NCBI RefSeq assembly: GCF_000600085.1
Contig: NZ_CP006821.1
Location: 1,116,001 to 1,180,000, forward strand
Reading direction: 5' to 3'
DNA: 64,000 nucleotides
Origin: Helicobacter pylori oki112
GTDB lineage: Bacteria; Campylobacterota; Campylobacteria; Campylobacterales; Helicobacteraceae
A program made the translations under genes and the position numbers. Positions within the stretch are counted from its first letter, which is position 1. The number at the start of each line of letters is the position of its first letter. The notes under the pieces are model-generated. The model searched no databases. It was not told the origin of the DNA and saw nothing but the letters and a program-made list of their open reading frames with translations. This document shows, one piece after another, positions 6,985 through 16,416 of the stretch.

Positions 6985-9375
6985 TTAAGCCCCAATGATG
7001 CTTGGTGTTGAAATAGAATGATAGGGTTTGACTAATTCATACCTTCTAAGTCTTCTGATATTAACTAAAGCGGTATTGGCTGAAATGGCTTGTGTCATGC
7101 TGCTTGTGGGGCGCAAAGAAGTGAGCGTATTCACATGCCCTGCATTGCATCGTGGGTTTCTAGCTCTCACATCTTCTGGGTCATACCACGCCCCTTTTTG
7201 GATACTCAAAACCCCTTGACGGATATTCTTAGTTACAAACGCCCCTGCTAACAACCTCCCCCTAGCGTTAAACACTTCCACGATTTCACCATGCCTAATG
7301 CCTAACTTATTAGCGTCTAGTTCATTGATCATTACAGGCTCTCTGCCTTGAATTTTATACACATTCCTAACCCAAGTGTTATCAAGCTGTGAATTGACAC
7401 GGTATTTTGGGTGCGGAGAGATTAAATGGAACGGATAAGTCTCAGCCATTTTAGAGCCTAGCCACTCAGCTGGCTCAAACCAAGTAGGATGCCCTTTAAA
7501 ATCGGCCAGTTTAAAATCCGCGCATTTTTGAGAAAAAATTTGAATTTTCCCGCTCTCTGTATCCAGCTTATTGTTAATAGGATCTTGCCTGAATTTCGCA
7601 TGACGCACAAACTTTCTCGCATTTTCAGGGATTTCAAACTCCACAAAGCCATCCCTCCAAAATTGATCAAACGATTTCAAAGTAGGGCCATCGCTTTTTT
7701 CATAAAGGCCCTTAATCCATTCCATGTAACTCTTAGATTCAGTGAATTTCTGCTCCGTTTCATTGCCCCCAATGCGCAAGGCAAGCTGCCTGAAAATCTC
7801 ATAATCGTCTTTGGATTCATAAACAGGCTCTACCACTTTACGCATGGCATAAACCACATTCTTAGAATAACTCCCTCCAAAAGTAATATCATCTCTTTCC
7901 ATAGTGCTAGTGGAAGCAAAGACAATATCAGCAAATTTTGCCGTAGGCGTCCACCAAGGCTCATGCACGATCACGCAATCTAAGGTCCTTAAAGCGTGAA
8001 TCAGCTCGTTTGTATCAGCTTCATGCCCTAATAAATCCGCCCCACAATTATAGATCATTTTGATTTTAGGCAATTTGAGTTTTTTACCCATAAAATCAAT
8101 TTCTTTATCCGGATTTAAAATCGCTTCAGAAACCCTAGATGCTGGAATAGCGCTTTTTACAGAATTATGCCCTTGTGAAATCATCGGAACAATTCTTGCC
8201 CCTGAGCTTGCTTGAGCGTTCCCTCCATAATGCATAGAAAAGCCAAAGCCCCCACCAGATAAGCCCACTTGACCAATCATACTGGCTAAAACAATTAACG
8301 CCCAATCCGGTTGCTCGCCATGCTGAGCTCTTTGCATGGCCCAATTACCCGCTAAAAAAGTGCGCTTAGAGACAAATAAATCCGCTAATTCTTTGATTTT
8401 TTCTGCGCTCACTCCAGTGATTTGAGACGCCCATTCTAAAGTTTTAGGTGCATTATCGCTCTCTCCTAGCAAATAGGGTAAAAATTTATCAAAACCATCA
8501 GTGTATTTAGCGATAAACGCTTTATCATATTGATTGCTCGTATAAAGATAATGCATCATGCCTAGCATTAACGCTACATCAGTATTAGGGCGAATGGGTA
8601 TCCATTCAGCACTGAAGGCTTGAGCGGTTTCGGTATAAATGGGATCAATACTGATGAATTTAATACCAGCTCTTTTATACTTGGGGTAGTAGCTGTCATT
8701 GACATGGTTTGGCACAAAATAATCAATGCGGTTGCACTTGAGTAAATCCGCCCCCCACATGACATACACCTTACAATTTTTAATCATCTCTTCATGCGTG
8801 GTTTGTTGCGAATAAACTTCCATATCCCCTACAATCATAGGGTTTATTCTTGCGGCCGCGCCATTACTATATTCCCCATCAGTGCCAATAGCCCCCCCTA
8901 AAGTCGTATTAAAAAAACGCCATGCTAAATGATGACAACGATGCAAGCTGCCCGCATGCCCCCAGCCACCATAACTGGCATTATAAATGTTTTCTTTAGG
9001 GATTTCTTTAAGCTTTTTAGCCGCTAAATCCAACGCCACATCCCAACTCACGCGCACAAACTCTTCTCTCCCGCGCAATTCTTTGTGGTTTTTTTTGTTT
9101 TCTAAAAAGCTCTTACGCACGCAAGGATACTTCACCCTACTATCTGAATACACCCTATCTGCCATCGCTTTTAACATCATAGTAGGGTTATAATCGCTCT
9201 TTTGGGGGACAATATCTTTAATTACTCCATTTTGAACCTTTGCGATAAAGGGGCCAAAATGCGTTGCATGCGGAATGGATTCTACTTTTTCAAAAACACC
9301 AACAGCTTTCAAAACATTAGTGCTAGCGAGCGCGATGGGGACTTTTGTTAGGATACTTCTGCGTGAAATGGACAT
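6985..9375 (-). CDS. bisC: Tat-exported molybdopterin oxidoreductase of the DMSO/TMAO/biotin-sulfoxide reductase family
   Basis: Large (796 aa) Mo-bis-MGD enzyme, annotated in H. pylori as biotin sulfoxide reductase BisC. The N-terminus SISRRSILTKVPIALAST is a twin-arginine signal with a hydrophobic stretch, pointing to periplasmic location. The TDGEYSNGAAARI segment contains the Tyr-Ser pair whose serine is the Mo ligand in TMAO/DMSO reductases. The conserved C-terminal pterin-binding region is visible (NELDANKLGIRHGEIVEV, RGRLLAGAFVT). No cytochrome or membrane-anchor subunit and no dedicated chaperone are adjacent, so the electron donor is unknown. The natural substrate (S- or N-oxides, methionine sulfoxide or biotin sulfoxide) cannot be read from sequence. 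Confidence 0.9.
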   Translation of the reverse strand: MSISRRSILTKVPIALASTNVLKAVGVFEKVESIPHATHFGPFIAKVQNGVIKDIVPQKSDYNPTMMLKAMADRVYSDSRVKYPCVRKSFLENKKNHKELRGREEFVRVSWDVALDLAAKKLKEIPKENIYNASYGGWGHAGSLHRCHHLAWRFFNTTLGGAIGTDGEYSNGAAARINPMIVGDMEVYSQQTTHEEMIKNCKVYVMWGADLLKCNRIDYFVPNHVNDSYYPKYKRAGIKFISIDPIYTETAQAFSAEWIPIRPNTDVALMLGMMHYLYTSNQYDKAFIAKYTDGFDKFLPYLLGESDNAPKTLEWASQITGVSAEKIKELADLFVSKRTFLAGNWAMQRAQHGEQPDWALIVLASMIGQVGLSGGGFGFSMHYGGNAQASSGARIVPMISQGHNSVKSAIPASRVSEAILNPDKEIDFMGKKLKLPKIKMIYNCGADLLGHEADTNELIHALRTLDCVIVHEPWWTPTAKFADIVFASTSTMERDDITFGGSYSKNVVYAMRKVVEPVYESKDDYEIFRQLALRIGGNETEQKFTESKSYMEWIKGLYEKSDGPTLKSFDQFWRDGFVEFEIPENARKFVRHAKFRQDPINNKLDTESGKIQIFSQKCADFKLADFKGHPTWFEPAEWLGSKMAETYPFHLISPHPKYRVNSQLDNTWVRNVYKIQGREPVMINELDANKLGIRHGEIVEVFNARGRLLAGAFVTKNIRQGVLSIQKGAWYDPEDVRARNPRCNAGHVNTLTSLRPTSSMTQAISANTALVNIRRLRRYELVKPYHSISTPSIIGA

Positions 9376-9478
9376 GGTTCTCCTTCAAGCTTGCATTCTG
9401 TTAAAACACCCCAAATTCTAACATAGATTCACATAAAATTACCGCTAATAAGCCCTCAAAGCTGGGCGTTAATTTAAA

Positions 9479-10069
9479 CTACTTTTTATTCACGCTGCTC
9501 ATGTCAGCGACTTTCCCCCACATCAAGCGGTATTTCCTCTTCATAAATTCAATTTCTTCTCTCGCTTGATTGAGTTCATCTCGCAAAAGATCAATGGTTT
9601 TTTTATCTTCTTCATAAACTTCTTGCATAGAGATTAAAGCGTCTTTTAAAAACATGTTTTCATTTTTAAAGGCTGAAATCGTTTCATCTTTAGCACCAAT
9701 GACCTTATCATGCAAGTTTAAAATCGTGTTAATGGTCTTTTCCACAAACACAGGCTCTAAAGAACGCCCATTCATATCCATAGAAATCAAATTATTTTCT
9801 ACCTTTTTGATTAAAGCGTTTGTCCCGCTGCTCGCATCAATTAAAAGCTTGTTGTGGCTTATTTTGCTTTTAATCTTACCAAGATTGACTAATTCCAAAA
9901 TCCTTTCTTTAGGAAGCCCTGAAAGGCGGCTAAACTCTTCTAATTCAAGCCATGCTAAAGCGCTCAAATCCTCTAAAACCACCGGCTCTTTAGACTCTTT
10001 TTCTTTATCCTCTACTTCTTGCTCATTTTGTTGTGTCGCTTGCACTTTATTTAAATCTAAAATATCCAA
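9479..10069 (-). CDS. coiled-coil protein of unknown function (HP0406-like)
   Basis: 196 residues, very rich in Glu/Lys. There is an acidic N-terminus, a central segment (LEEFSRLSGLPKERILELVNLGKIKSK cut into a helix-turn-helix-like SGLPKERILELVNLG), and a C-terminal long coiled coil (EEDKKTIDLLRDELNQAREE). Translation starts at TTG, preceded by AAGGAAAAA, the only good start in the frame. I recall the family as DUF3972, epsilonproteobacterial and uncharacterised. The central motif could bind DNA, but that is only a possibility. The NifS-like gene lies 26 bp upstream on the same strand. Confidence 0.72.
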   Translation of the reverse strand: MDILDLNKVQATQQNEQEVEDKEKESKEPVVLEDLSALAWLELEEFSRLSGLPKERILELVNLGKIKSKISHNKLLIDASSGTNALIKKVENNLISMDMNGRSLEPVFVEKTINTILNLHDKVIGAKDETISAFKNENMFLKDALISMQEVYEEDKKTIDLLRDELNQAREEIEFMKRKYRLMWGKVADMSSVNKK

Positions 10070-10094
10070 ATTTTTCCTTAAAAATAGTTTTAGC

Positions 10095-11417
10095 TTAACG
10101 CAATTTTTTAACCGCTTTTTTCAAGCTGTCTAGCAAATAATCAATATCGTTTATGGAATGCGTGAAGTGCAAACTCACTCTAAGCCATCCGGGTTTAGCG
10201 TTAAAATCGTTTGACTTTTGAGCGTTAAGATTCAATAAATCATGCCCATAAGGCCCCGCGCAAGAGCAACCTGCCCGGGTCTCAATAGCGTATTCATAGC
10301 TTAAAACTCGCGCTAAATCATAGGGCGAAATCCCCCCAATATTAAAAGCCACTACCCCCACCCGATGCGCTGTTAAATTCCCATAAATATTAATAGCGGG
10401 CAAATCTTTTAAGCCATGCATGAGCACTCTTAAAAGGTTGTTTTCTTTCTTGTAGATAAAATCCAAACCGCATTCATCTCTCAATTGATACGCTAAAGCG
10501 CTCCTGTAAAATTGTAACAATCCTGGCGTGCCAAACTCTTCTCTTAAAGGCAATTCATCAATAAATTCATGCCGTGTGCGATTAGCGTATTTAATCACGC
10601 CCCCTGCACTAAAACTCGGGGCGATTTGCGTGTCAATCAAATCTTTAGAAATGCCTAAAAGACCGCACCCTCCAATACCCCCTAAAAGCTTATGAGGCGC
10701 ATAAAAACCGGTTTGGTATTCGCAATCTTTAGGGTTAGCATGCGCACTAAAATTCGCTAAATCCAAAGCCAAAGTAGCCCTATATTTCTTACACAACAAT
10801 GAAACTTCTTTTAAGGGCGTAAGCAGTCCGGTTACATTAGAAGCCGCGCTCATAGAAACCAGGCTGTTAGGGGATTTTTTTAAAGTTTGCTCTAAAATTT
10901 CTAAATCCAATAAACCATGTTCATTTAAAGGGATACGCACCACTTCACACAAGCCTTCACGCCAACTAATTTCATTAGAATGATGTTCATAAGGCCCTAC
11001 AATCACACGCTTTAAAGCCATATCTTTCAAATACGGCTCTAAATTTTTCTTCGTTTTTGAAGGGATACACACCCCTAAAATTTCTTGAAATTTCTTAATC
11101 GCTGAGCTCGCCCCATACCCCGTGCTCAAGACGCAATGATTATCGCTCAAATTTAAAGAACGCTTCAACTTTTCTTGGCACTCTTTTAAAAGCATGCCCA
11201 TTAAAATCGCATGTTTAGAAGCGATGGAATGAGCGTTCGCATAATAAGGCAGTAAGGATTTCACGCGCTTTTCCACTAAAACGCTCGCCAAACCTGAAGC
11301 CCCCCAGTCAAAATAAGACACCCCTTTTTTTAAAATAATACTGGATTTAACTTGCTCTAAAGGACTTTCATTAGGATTGAGTAAGGGAGCAAAACTCCTG
11401 TTTAAAAACGCTTGCAC
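10095..11417 (-). CDS. NifS-like class V aminotransferase / cysteine desulfurase-like protein
   Basis: PLP enzyme of 440 residues (HP0405-like). The PLP lysine is in APHKLLGGIGG, and a conserved cysteine loop, AGCSCAGPYG, is present near residue 385 as in cysteine desulfurases and selenocysteine lyases. It is distinct from the dedicated Fe-S cluster NifS, which H. pylori carries elsewhere next to nifU. Here there is no scaffold gene alongside. The start is GTG at 11417 with only a weak GGTGG in front. It follows the HIT gene by 18 bp and is probably in one operon with it. The sulfur acceptor is unknown. Confidence 0.85.
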   Translation of the reverse strand: MQAFLNRSFAPLLNPNESPLEQVKSSIILKKGVSYFDWGASGLASVLVEKRVKSLLPYYANAHSIASKHAILMGMLLKECQEKLKRSLNLSDNHCVLSTGYGASSAIKKFQEILGVCIPSKTKKNLEPYLKDMALKRVIVGPYEHHSNEISWREGLCEVVRIPLNEHGLLDLEILEQTLKKSPNSLVSMSAASNVTGLLTPLKEVSLLCKKYRATLALDLANFSAHANPKDCEYQTGFYAPHKLLGGIGGCGLLGISKDLIDTQIAPSFSAGGVIKYANRTRHEFIDELPLREEFGTPGLLQFYRSALAYQLRDECGLDFIYKKENNLLRVLMHGLKDLPAINIYGNLTAHRVGVVAFNIGGISPYDLARVLSYEYAIETRAGCSCAGPYGHDLLNLNAQKSNDFNAKPGWLRVSLHFTHSINDIDYLLDSLKKAVKKLR

Positions 11418-11435
11418 GAACTACCACCAACGCTT

Positions 11436-11750
11436 TTAATGTTTGTCTCCGCTTAAAATATGAAAATGCAAATGCATCACCTCTTGCCCGGCGTTTTTAC
11501 CCACATTGGTTAAAAGCTTGTAACCCTTCTCTTTGATACCTAATTTTTCCACCACTTCAAAAATAAAACTTGTCATTTGTGCCATAAGCTCTGGGGTGAT
11601 GCCATTAAAATCCTGAATGCTTTGCTTAGGGATCACTAACGCATGCACTTTAGCTTTAGGGTTAATGTCATAAAAGGATAAAAAACGCTCGTTTTCTAAA
11701 ATCTTAGAACAAGGGATTTCGCCTTTGATTATTTTTTCAAACACATTCAT
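11436..11750 (-). CDS. HIT-family nucleotide-binding hydrolase (HinT-like)
   Basis: 104-residue histidine-triad protein, likely a purine nucleoside phosphoramidase. The diagnostic HLHFHI triad (H93, H95, H97) sits close to the C-terminus, and the N-terminal FEKIIKGEIPCSKI is typical of HinT. GGGAG precedes the ATG. First gene of a short minus-strand operon with the NifS-like gene. Its intergenic region to pheS holds a symmetric TATTATA element. Confidence 0.93.
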   Translation of the reverse strand: MNVFEKIIKGEIPCSKILENERFLSFYDINPKAKVHALVIPKQSIQDFNGITPELMAQMTSFIFEVVEKLGIKEKGYKLLTNVGKNAGQEVMHLHFHILSGDKH

Positions 11751-11792
11751 GCTTTTTTGCTCCCTTTTAAGGTTTTTCTTTTATTAAAGTTG

Positions 11793-11799
11793 TATTATA
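11793..11799 (-). promoter_or_regulatory. -10 element in the divergent HIT/pheS region
   Basis: The minus strand reads TATAAT at 11794-11799, about 45 bases before the HIT start codon. The same bases read TATTAT on the plus strand at 11793-11798, so this small symmetric element may serve the divergent pheS gene as well. Confidence 0.5.
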
Positions 11800-11830
11800 G
11801 CTTTTTAAAAATAAAATATAAGGATCGTTA

Positions 11831-12817
11831 TTGCACACCTTAATAGAGCGATTAGAAAAGGTTACTAATAGCAAAGAGTTAGAAGAAGCGCGCTTGAATG
11901 CTTTGGGTAAAAAGGGGGTTTTTGCGGATAAATTCAACCAACTCAAAAATCTAAACGGCGAAGAAAAAAACGCCTTTGCTAAAGAAATCCACCATTATAA
12001 ACAAGCGTTTGAAAAGGCCTTTGAATTGAAAAAAAAGGCGATTTTAGAGTTTGAATTAGAAGAGCGCTTGAAAAAAGAAAAAATTGATGTGAGTTTGTTT
12101 AACGCTATTAAAACAAGCTCTTCTCACCCTTTAAACCACACTAAAAATAAAATCATTGAATTTTTTACCCCATTAGGATACAAGCTTGAAATCGGCTCTT
12201 TGGTGGAAGATGATTTCCATAATTTCAGCGCTTTAAACTTGCCCCCTTACCATCCTGCAAGAGACATGCAAGACACTTTCTATTTTAAAGATCACAAGCT
12301 TTTAAGGACTCACACTTCGCCCGTTCAAATCCACACCATGCAAGAACAAACCCCACCCATTAAAATGATCTGTCTAGGCGAAACCTTTAGGCGCGATTAT
12401 GATTTGACTCACACGCCCATGTTCCATCAAATTGAAGGGCTTGTCGTGGATCAAAAAGGGAATATCCGTTTCACACACTTAAAGGGCGTGATCGAAGACT
12501 TTTTGCATTATTTCTTTGGCGGCGTGAAATTAAGGTGGCGCTCTAGCTTTTTCCCTTTCACAGAGCCAAGTGCTGAAGTGGATATTAGCTGCGTGTTTTG
12601 CAAGCAAGAAGGCTGTAGGGTTTGCTCGCACACAGGCTGGCTGGAAGTGTTGGGTTGCGGCATGGTTAATAATGCGGTGTTTGAAGCCATAGGGTATGAG
12701 AATGTGAGCGGGTTTGCTTTTGGCATGGGGATTGAAAGATTAGCCATGCTGACTTGCCAAATCAATGATTTGCGCAGTTTCTTTGAAACTGATTTGAGGG
12801 TGTTGGAGAGCTTTTAA
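11831..12817 (+). CDS. pheS: phenylalanyl-tRNA synthetase alpha subunit
   Basis: Catalytic subunit of the alpha2-beta2 synthetase that charges tRNA-Phe. 328 residues: an N-terminal coiled-coil arm, then the class II core with motif 2 ([25 protein letters not shown]) in shorter parts [15 protein letters not shown], and motif 3 [15 protein letters not shown] zinc-like [14 protein letters not shown] cluster lies in the insertion. The start is TTG with AAGGAT upstream. The last base of its stop codon is the first base of the pheT ATG, so translation is coupled. Confidence 0.98.
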   Translation: MHTLIERLEKVTNSKELEEARLNALGKKGVFADKFNQLKNLNGEEKNAFAKEIHHYKQAFEKAFELKKKAILEFELEERLKKEKIDVSLFNAIKTSSSHPLNHTKNKIIEFFTPLGYKLEIGSLVEDDFHNFSALNLPPYHPARDMQDTFYFKDHKLLRTHTSPVQIHTMQEQTPPIKMICLGETFRRDYDLTHTPMFHQIEGLVVDQKGNIRFTHLKGVIEDFLHYFFGGVKLRWRSSFFPFTEPSAEVDISCVFCKQEGCRVCSHTGWLEVLGCGMVNNAVFEAIGYENVSGFAFGMGIERLAMLTCQINDLRSFFETDLRVLESF

Positions 12818-15111
12818 TGAAACTGAGCATTAATGATTTGAATGTTTTTGTCAATACGCCTAAAGATATAGCCAAACTCTGTGAGGATTTGAGTCGCTTA
12901 GGTTTAGAAGTAGAAAGCTGTATCCCTTGTATCGCTCCTAAAAATGTGGTTGTGGGTAAGGTTTTAGAAAAAGCCCCCCATAAAAACGCCGAAAAACTCA
13001 GCGTGTGTCAAGTGGATGTGGGCAAAGAAGTGTTGCCAATCGTGTGTGGGGCTAAAAATGTCGTGCCAAACCAATTCGTGCCAGTCGCTTTAAATGGGGC
13101 GCTAATCGGCTCAACCACAATCGCTAAAACGGAGCTTAGGGGGGTTGAAAGCCATGGCATGATTTGCTCTAGTAGCGAATTAGGCTTCCCTAAAATCAAT
13201 GATGGCATCTTGGAATTAGATGAGAGCGTTGGGGAGTTGGTTTTAGGGAAAGAATTAAACGAATACGCCCCTTTCAACACGCATGTTTTAGAAATTTCAT
13301 TGACCCCCAATCGTGGGGATTGCTTGAGCGTTTTAGGCATTGCTAGAGAAATTAGCGCGTTTTATCACACGCCCCTAAAGCCTATTAAGGCTTTAAATTT
13401 TACGCCAAAAAGCGATTTGATCACGCTTAGTGCGGGTGAAAATATTGAATCGCATCTGGCTTATTATTTGATTTGCAACCATTCATTAAAAACCCCTTTA
13501 AATATCAAACTTTCGCTCGCTCATAATAACGCCTTAAGCGAGAACGATCTAAACAATTTCATAGAATTTAGCGCGCATTTTAGTGGGGTAATAATGAATG
13601 CTTATAGCCTGAATAAAACCCCTATGGATTTGAGCGTGAAAAACGATGAAAATAACCTTGAAAGCGTTTATATCAACCATCAAAAACGCTCCACGATCGC
13701 TATCAAGCATCAAGTTCAAAAAGATTTGAGCGAGTGTTTGCTTTTAGAAGCAAGTTATATTGATCCGATAAGCCTGTCTTTAAAATTACATGCTCTAAAA
13801 GATAAAACGCTTCAAAAAGACAACGCCCTTATTTATAGGAGTGCTAGGGGGAGTAACCCTAATCTATCAGACGGCTTGAATTTTTTAAGCGCTCATTTGA
13901 AAGCCACGATTTTAGAAAGCAAACAAACCGAGTGTTCTTTAAAAGATCGCACCCTTACATTCCAGCTTGAAGACATTACTGAAATTTTGGGGCTTGCTGT
14001 AGAGAAAGAAAAAATTCAAAGCATTTTAAAAAATTTAGGCTTTAAAGTCAGTGCAAAAGAGCCAAACTCAAAACCCCCAATTTTAGAGATTGTTGCACCA
14101 AATTTCAGGAATGACATTAAAACGATCCAAGATATTGCTGAAGAAATCTTACGCTTTGTAGGGATTGATAATCTAGTCTCAAAGCCTCTTAATTGTGTCA
14201 GTAGCAAAAATTCAAACCCCCATTATGACACGCACCGCTTTTTTGAAAACCTTAAACACAAGGCTCTCGCTTGCGGTTTTAAAGAAGTCATTCATTATGT
14301 GTTTTACTCTAAAGAAAAGCAGCAAAAACTAGGCTTTGAAGTTTTAGAAGATCCTCTAGAATTGCAAAACCCTATCACAACGGAGTTAAACACCCTAAGA
14401 ACGAGCCTTGTTTGCGGGCTTTTAGACGCCAGCTTAAGGAATAAAAATTTAGGGTTTAAAAGCATCGCCCTTTATGAAAAAGGGAGCGTGTATAACTCTA
14501 AGAGAGAAGAGATCCAAAAACTAGGCTTTTTAGTAAGCGGCTTACAAAAAAAAGAAAGCTACCCTGACGCTAAGGGCAAGGCGTGGGATTTTTACTCTTT
14601 CGCTGAATGCGTTTCAAAAGTTATAGGGGATTTTAGCCTGGAAAAACTAACCACTCAAACCCCCATTAACCACCCCTACCAGAGCGCTAAAATCATTCAA
14701 AATCATGAAATCATAGGCGTAATCGCTAAAATCCACCCTAAAGTGATCCAGGAATTGGATTTGTTTGAAAGCTATTATGCTGAGATAGACGCTTCTAAAC
14801 TCAAACGCCCCACCATGCTATTAAAACCCTTTAGCATTTACCCTAGCAGTGTGAGGGATTTGACTCTCATCATTGATGAAAACACCGCTTTTAGCAGGAT
14901 TAAAAAAGCCCTAAAGGACGCTCAAATCCCTAATTTAAGCGAGATTCTACCCCTTGATATTTTTAAAGAAAGTAATAATTCCATAGCCTTAAGCCTGCGT
15001 TGCGTGATTCATTCTTTAGAAAAAACCCTGAATGACGAAGAGGTCAATTCAGCCGTGCAAAAAGTGCTTGAAATTTTAGAAAAAGAATTTAACGCCCGCC
15101 TTAAGGGATAA
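12817..15111 (+). CDS. pheT: phenylalanyl-tRNA synthetase beta subunit
   Basis: 764-residue beta subunit. In order: an N-terminal EMAP-like tRNA-binding domain (VVVGKVLEKAPHKNAEKL, residues about 45-150), the B3/B4 region with editing-domain LTPNRGDCLSVLG, B5 (EITEILGL region), the inactive class II-like core, and the C-terminal ferredoxin-fold anticodon domain beginning FSIYPSSVRDLTLI. Its ATG overlaps the pheS stop by one base (TAATG). Length is normal for the family. Confidence 0.98.
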   Translation: MKLSINDLNVFVNTPKDIAKLCEDLSRLGLEVESCIPCIAPKNVVVGKVLEKAPHKNAEKLSVCQVDVGKEVLPIVCGAKNVVPNQFVPVALNGALIGSTTIAKTELRGVESHGMICSSSELGFPKINDGILELDESVGELVLGKELNEYAPFNTHVLEISLTPNRGDCLSVLGIAREISAFYHTPLKPIKALNFTPKSDLITLSAGENIESHLAYYLICNHSLKTPLNIKLSLAHNNALSENDLNNFIEFSAHFSGVIMNAYSLNKTPMDLSVKNDENNLESVYINHQKRSTIAIKHQVQKDLSECLLLEASYIDPISLSLKLHALKDKTLQKDNALIYRSARGSNPNLSDGLNFLSAHLKATILESKQTECSLKDRTLTFQLEDITEILGLAVEKEKIQSILKNLGFKVSAKEPNSKPPILEIVAPNFRNDIKTIQDIAEEILRFVGIDNLVSKPLNCVSSKNSNPHYDTHRFFENLKHKALACGFKEVIHYVFYSKEKQQKLGFEVLEDPLELQNPITTELNTLRTSLVCGLLDASLRNKNLGFKSIALYEKGSVYNSKREEIQKLGFLVSGLQKKESYPDAKGKAWDFYSFAECVSKVIGDFSLEKLTTQTPINHPYQSAKIIQNHEIIGVIAKIHPKVIQELDLFESYYAEIDASKLKRPTMLLKPFSIYPSSVRDLTLIIDENTAFSRIKKALKDAQIPNLSEILPLDIFKESNNSIALSLRCVIHSLEKTLNDEEVNSAVQKVLEILEKEFNARLKG

Positions 15112-15126
15112 TATAAAGGATAAAAT

Positions 15127-16416
15127 GTGATAGAGCTTGACATTAACGCTAGCGATAAATCGCTCTCACACAGAGCCGTTATTTTTAGCCTGCTCGCTCA
15201 AAAGCCTTGTGTTGTGCGGAATTTTTTAATGGGAGAGGATTGTTTAAGCTCTTTAGAAATCGCTCAAAATTTAGGGGCTAAAGTGGAAAATACCGCAAAA
15301 AATTCTTTTAAAATCACGCCTCCAACGGCTATAAAAGAGCCTAACAAGATCTTAAATTGCAACAATTCTGGCACCAGTATGCGTTTATACAGCGGGCTTT
15401 TAAGCGCTCAAAAAGGCCTTTTTGTTTTAAGCGGGGACAATTCCTTAAACGCGCGCCCCATGAAAAGAATCATTGAGCCTTTGAAAGCTTTTGGGGCAAG
15501 GATTTTAGGGAGAGAGGATAACCATTTCGCCCCCTTGGTGATCTTAGGGAGTCCTTTAAAAGCTTGCGAATATGAAAGCCCTATCGCTTCAGCTCAAGTC
15601 AAAAGCGCTTTTATTTTAAGCGCCTTACAAGCTCAAGGCATAAGCGTTTATAAAGAAAGTGAGCTTAGCCGTAACCACACAGAAATCATGCTTAAAAGTT
15701 TGGGAGCTAATATCCAAAATCAAGACGGCGTTTTAACGATTTCACCCCTAGAAAAACCCCTAGAAGCCTTTGATTTTACTATAGCTAATGATCCGTCTAG
15801 TGCGTTTTTTTTCGCCCTCGCTTGCGCGATTACGCCCAAAAGCCGCCTTCTTTTAAAAAATGTCTTGCTCAACCCCACCCGCATAGAAGCTTTTGAAGCG
15901 TTGAAAAAAATGGGCGCTTCCATAGAGTATGCGATTCAGTCCAAAGATTTAGAAATGATTGGCGATATTTATATAGAGCATGCCCCTTTAAAAGCGATCA
16001 ATATTGATCAAAATATCGCCAGTCTTATTGATGAAATCCCTGCTTTAAGTATCGCTATGCTTTTTGCAAAAGGCAAAAGCATGGTTAAAAACGCTAAAGA
16101 TTTACGATCTAAAGAAAGCGATAGGATTAAAGCGGTTGTTTCTAATTTCAAAGCTTTAGGGATTGAGTGCGAAGAGTTTGAAGACGGGTTTTATATAGAG
16201 GGATTAGAAGATATAACTCAATTAAAACAGCACTTTTCTCAAAAAAAACCCCCCCTTATCCAAAGCTTTAACGATCACAGGATTGCGATGAGTTTTGCTA
16301 TTTTAACTTTAGCGTTGCCTTTAGAAATTGATAATTTAGAATGCGCAAACATTTCTTTCCCGCAATTCAAACGCTTACTCAATCTATTCAAAAAAGGGAG
16401 TTTTAATGGAAATTAA
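15127..16416 (+). CDS. aroA: 3-phosphoshikimate 1-carboxyvinyltransferase (EPSP synthase)
   Basis: Sixth step of the shikimate pathway: joins PEP and shikimate-3-phosphate. 429 residues with the family signatures DKSLSHRAVIFSLLA, the PEP-binding NCNNSGTSMRL, the RPMKRIIEPL segment and the LRSKESDRI loop near residue 325. The start is GTG. An ATG two bases earlier is followed at once by TGA, so it cannot be the start, and AAAGGATA gives the ribosome site. The coding end overlaps ispH by 11 bp. The run AAAAAAAACCCCCCC near 16251-16258 in the 3' part is a possible slippage site, but the frame is intact. Confidence 0.98.
   Translation: MIELDINASDKSLSHRAVIFSLLAQKPCVVRNFLMGEDCLSSLEIAQNLGAKVENTAKNSFKITPPTAIKEPNKILNCNNSGTSMRLYSGLLSAQKGLFVLSGDNSLNARPMKRIIEPLKAFGARILGREDNHFAPLVILGSPLKACEYESPIASAQVKSAFILSALQAQGISVYKESELSRNHTEIMLKSLGANIQNQDGVLTISPLEKPLEAFDFTIANDPSSAFFFALACAITPKSRLLLKNVLLNPTRIEAFEALKKMGASIEYAIQSKDLEMIGDIYIEHAPLKAINIDQNIASLIDEIPALSIAMLFAKGKSMVKNAKDLRSKESDRIKAVVSNFKALGIECEEFEDGFYIEGLEDITQLKQHFSQKKPPLIQSFNDHRIAMSFAILTLALPLEIDNLECANISFPQFKRLLNLFKKGSFNGN

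Noticed and set aside
6735-6995. 86-codon minus-strand ORF between bisC and the HP0408-like gene
   Set aside because: It overlaps the 5' part of the neighbour in another frame and the bisC stop, has no clear ribosome site, and its sequence lacks any coherent domain. It reads as a shadow plus intergenic DNA.
16251-16258. A8-C7 run in aroA as a phase-variation tract
   Set aside because: The frame is intact and the enzyme is needed for growth. It is kept only as a note under aroA.
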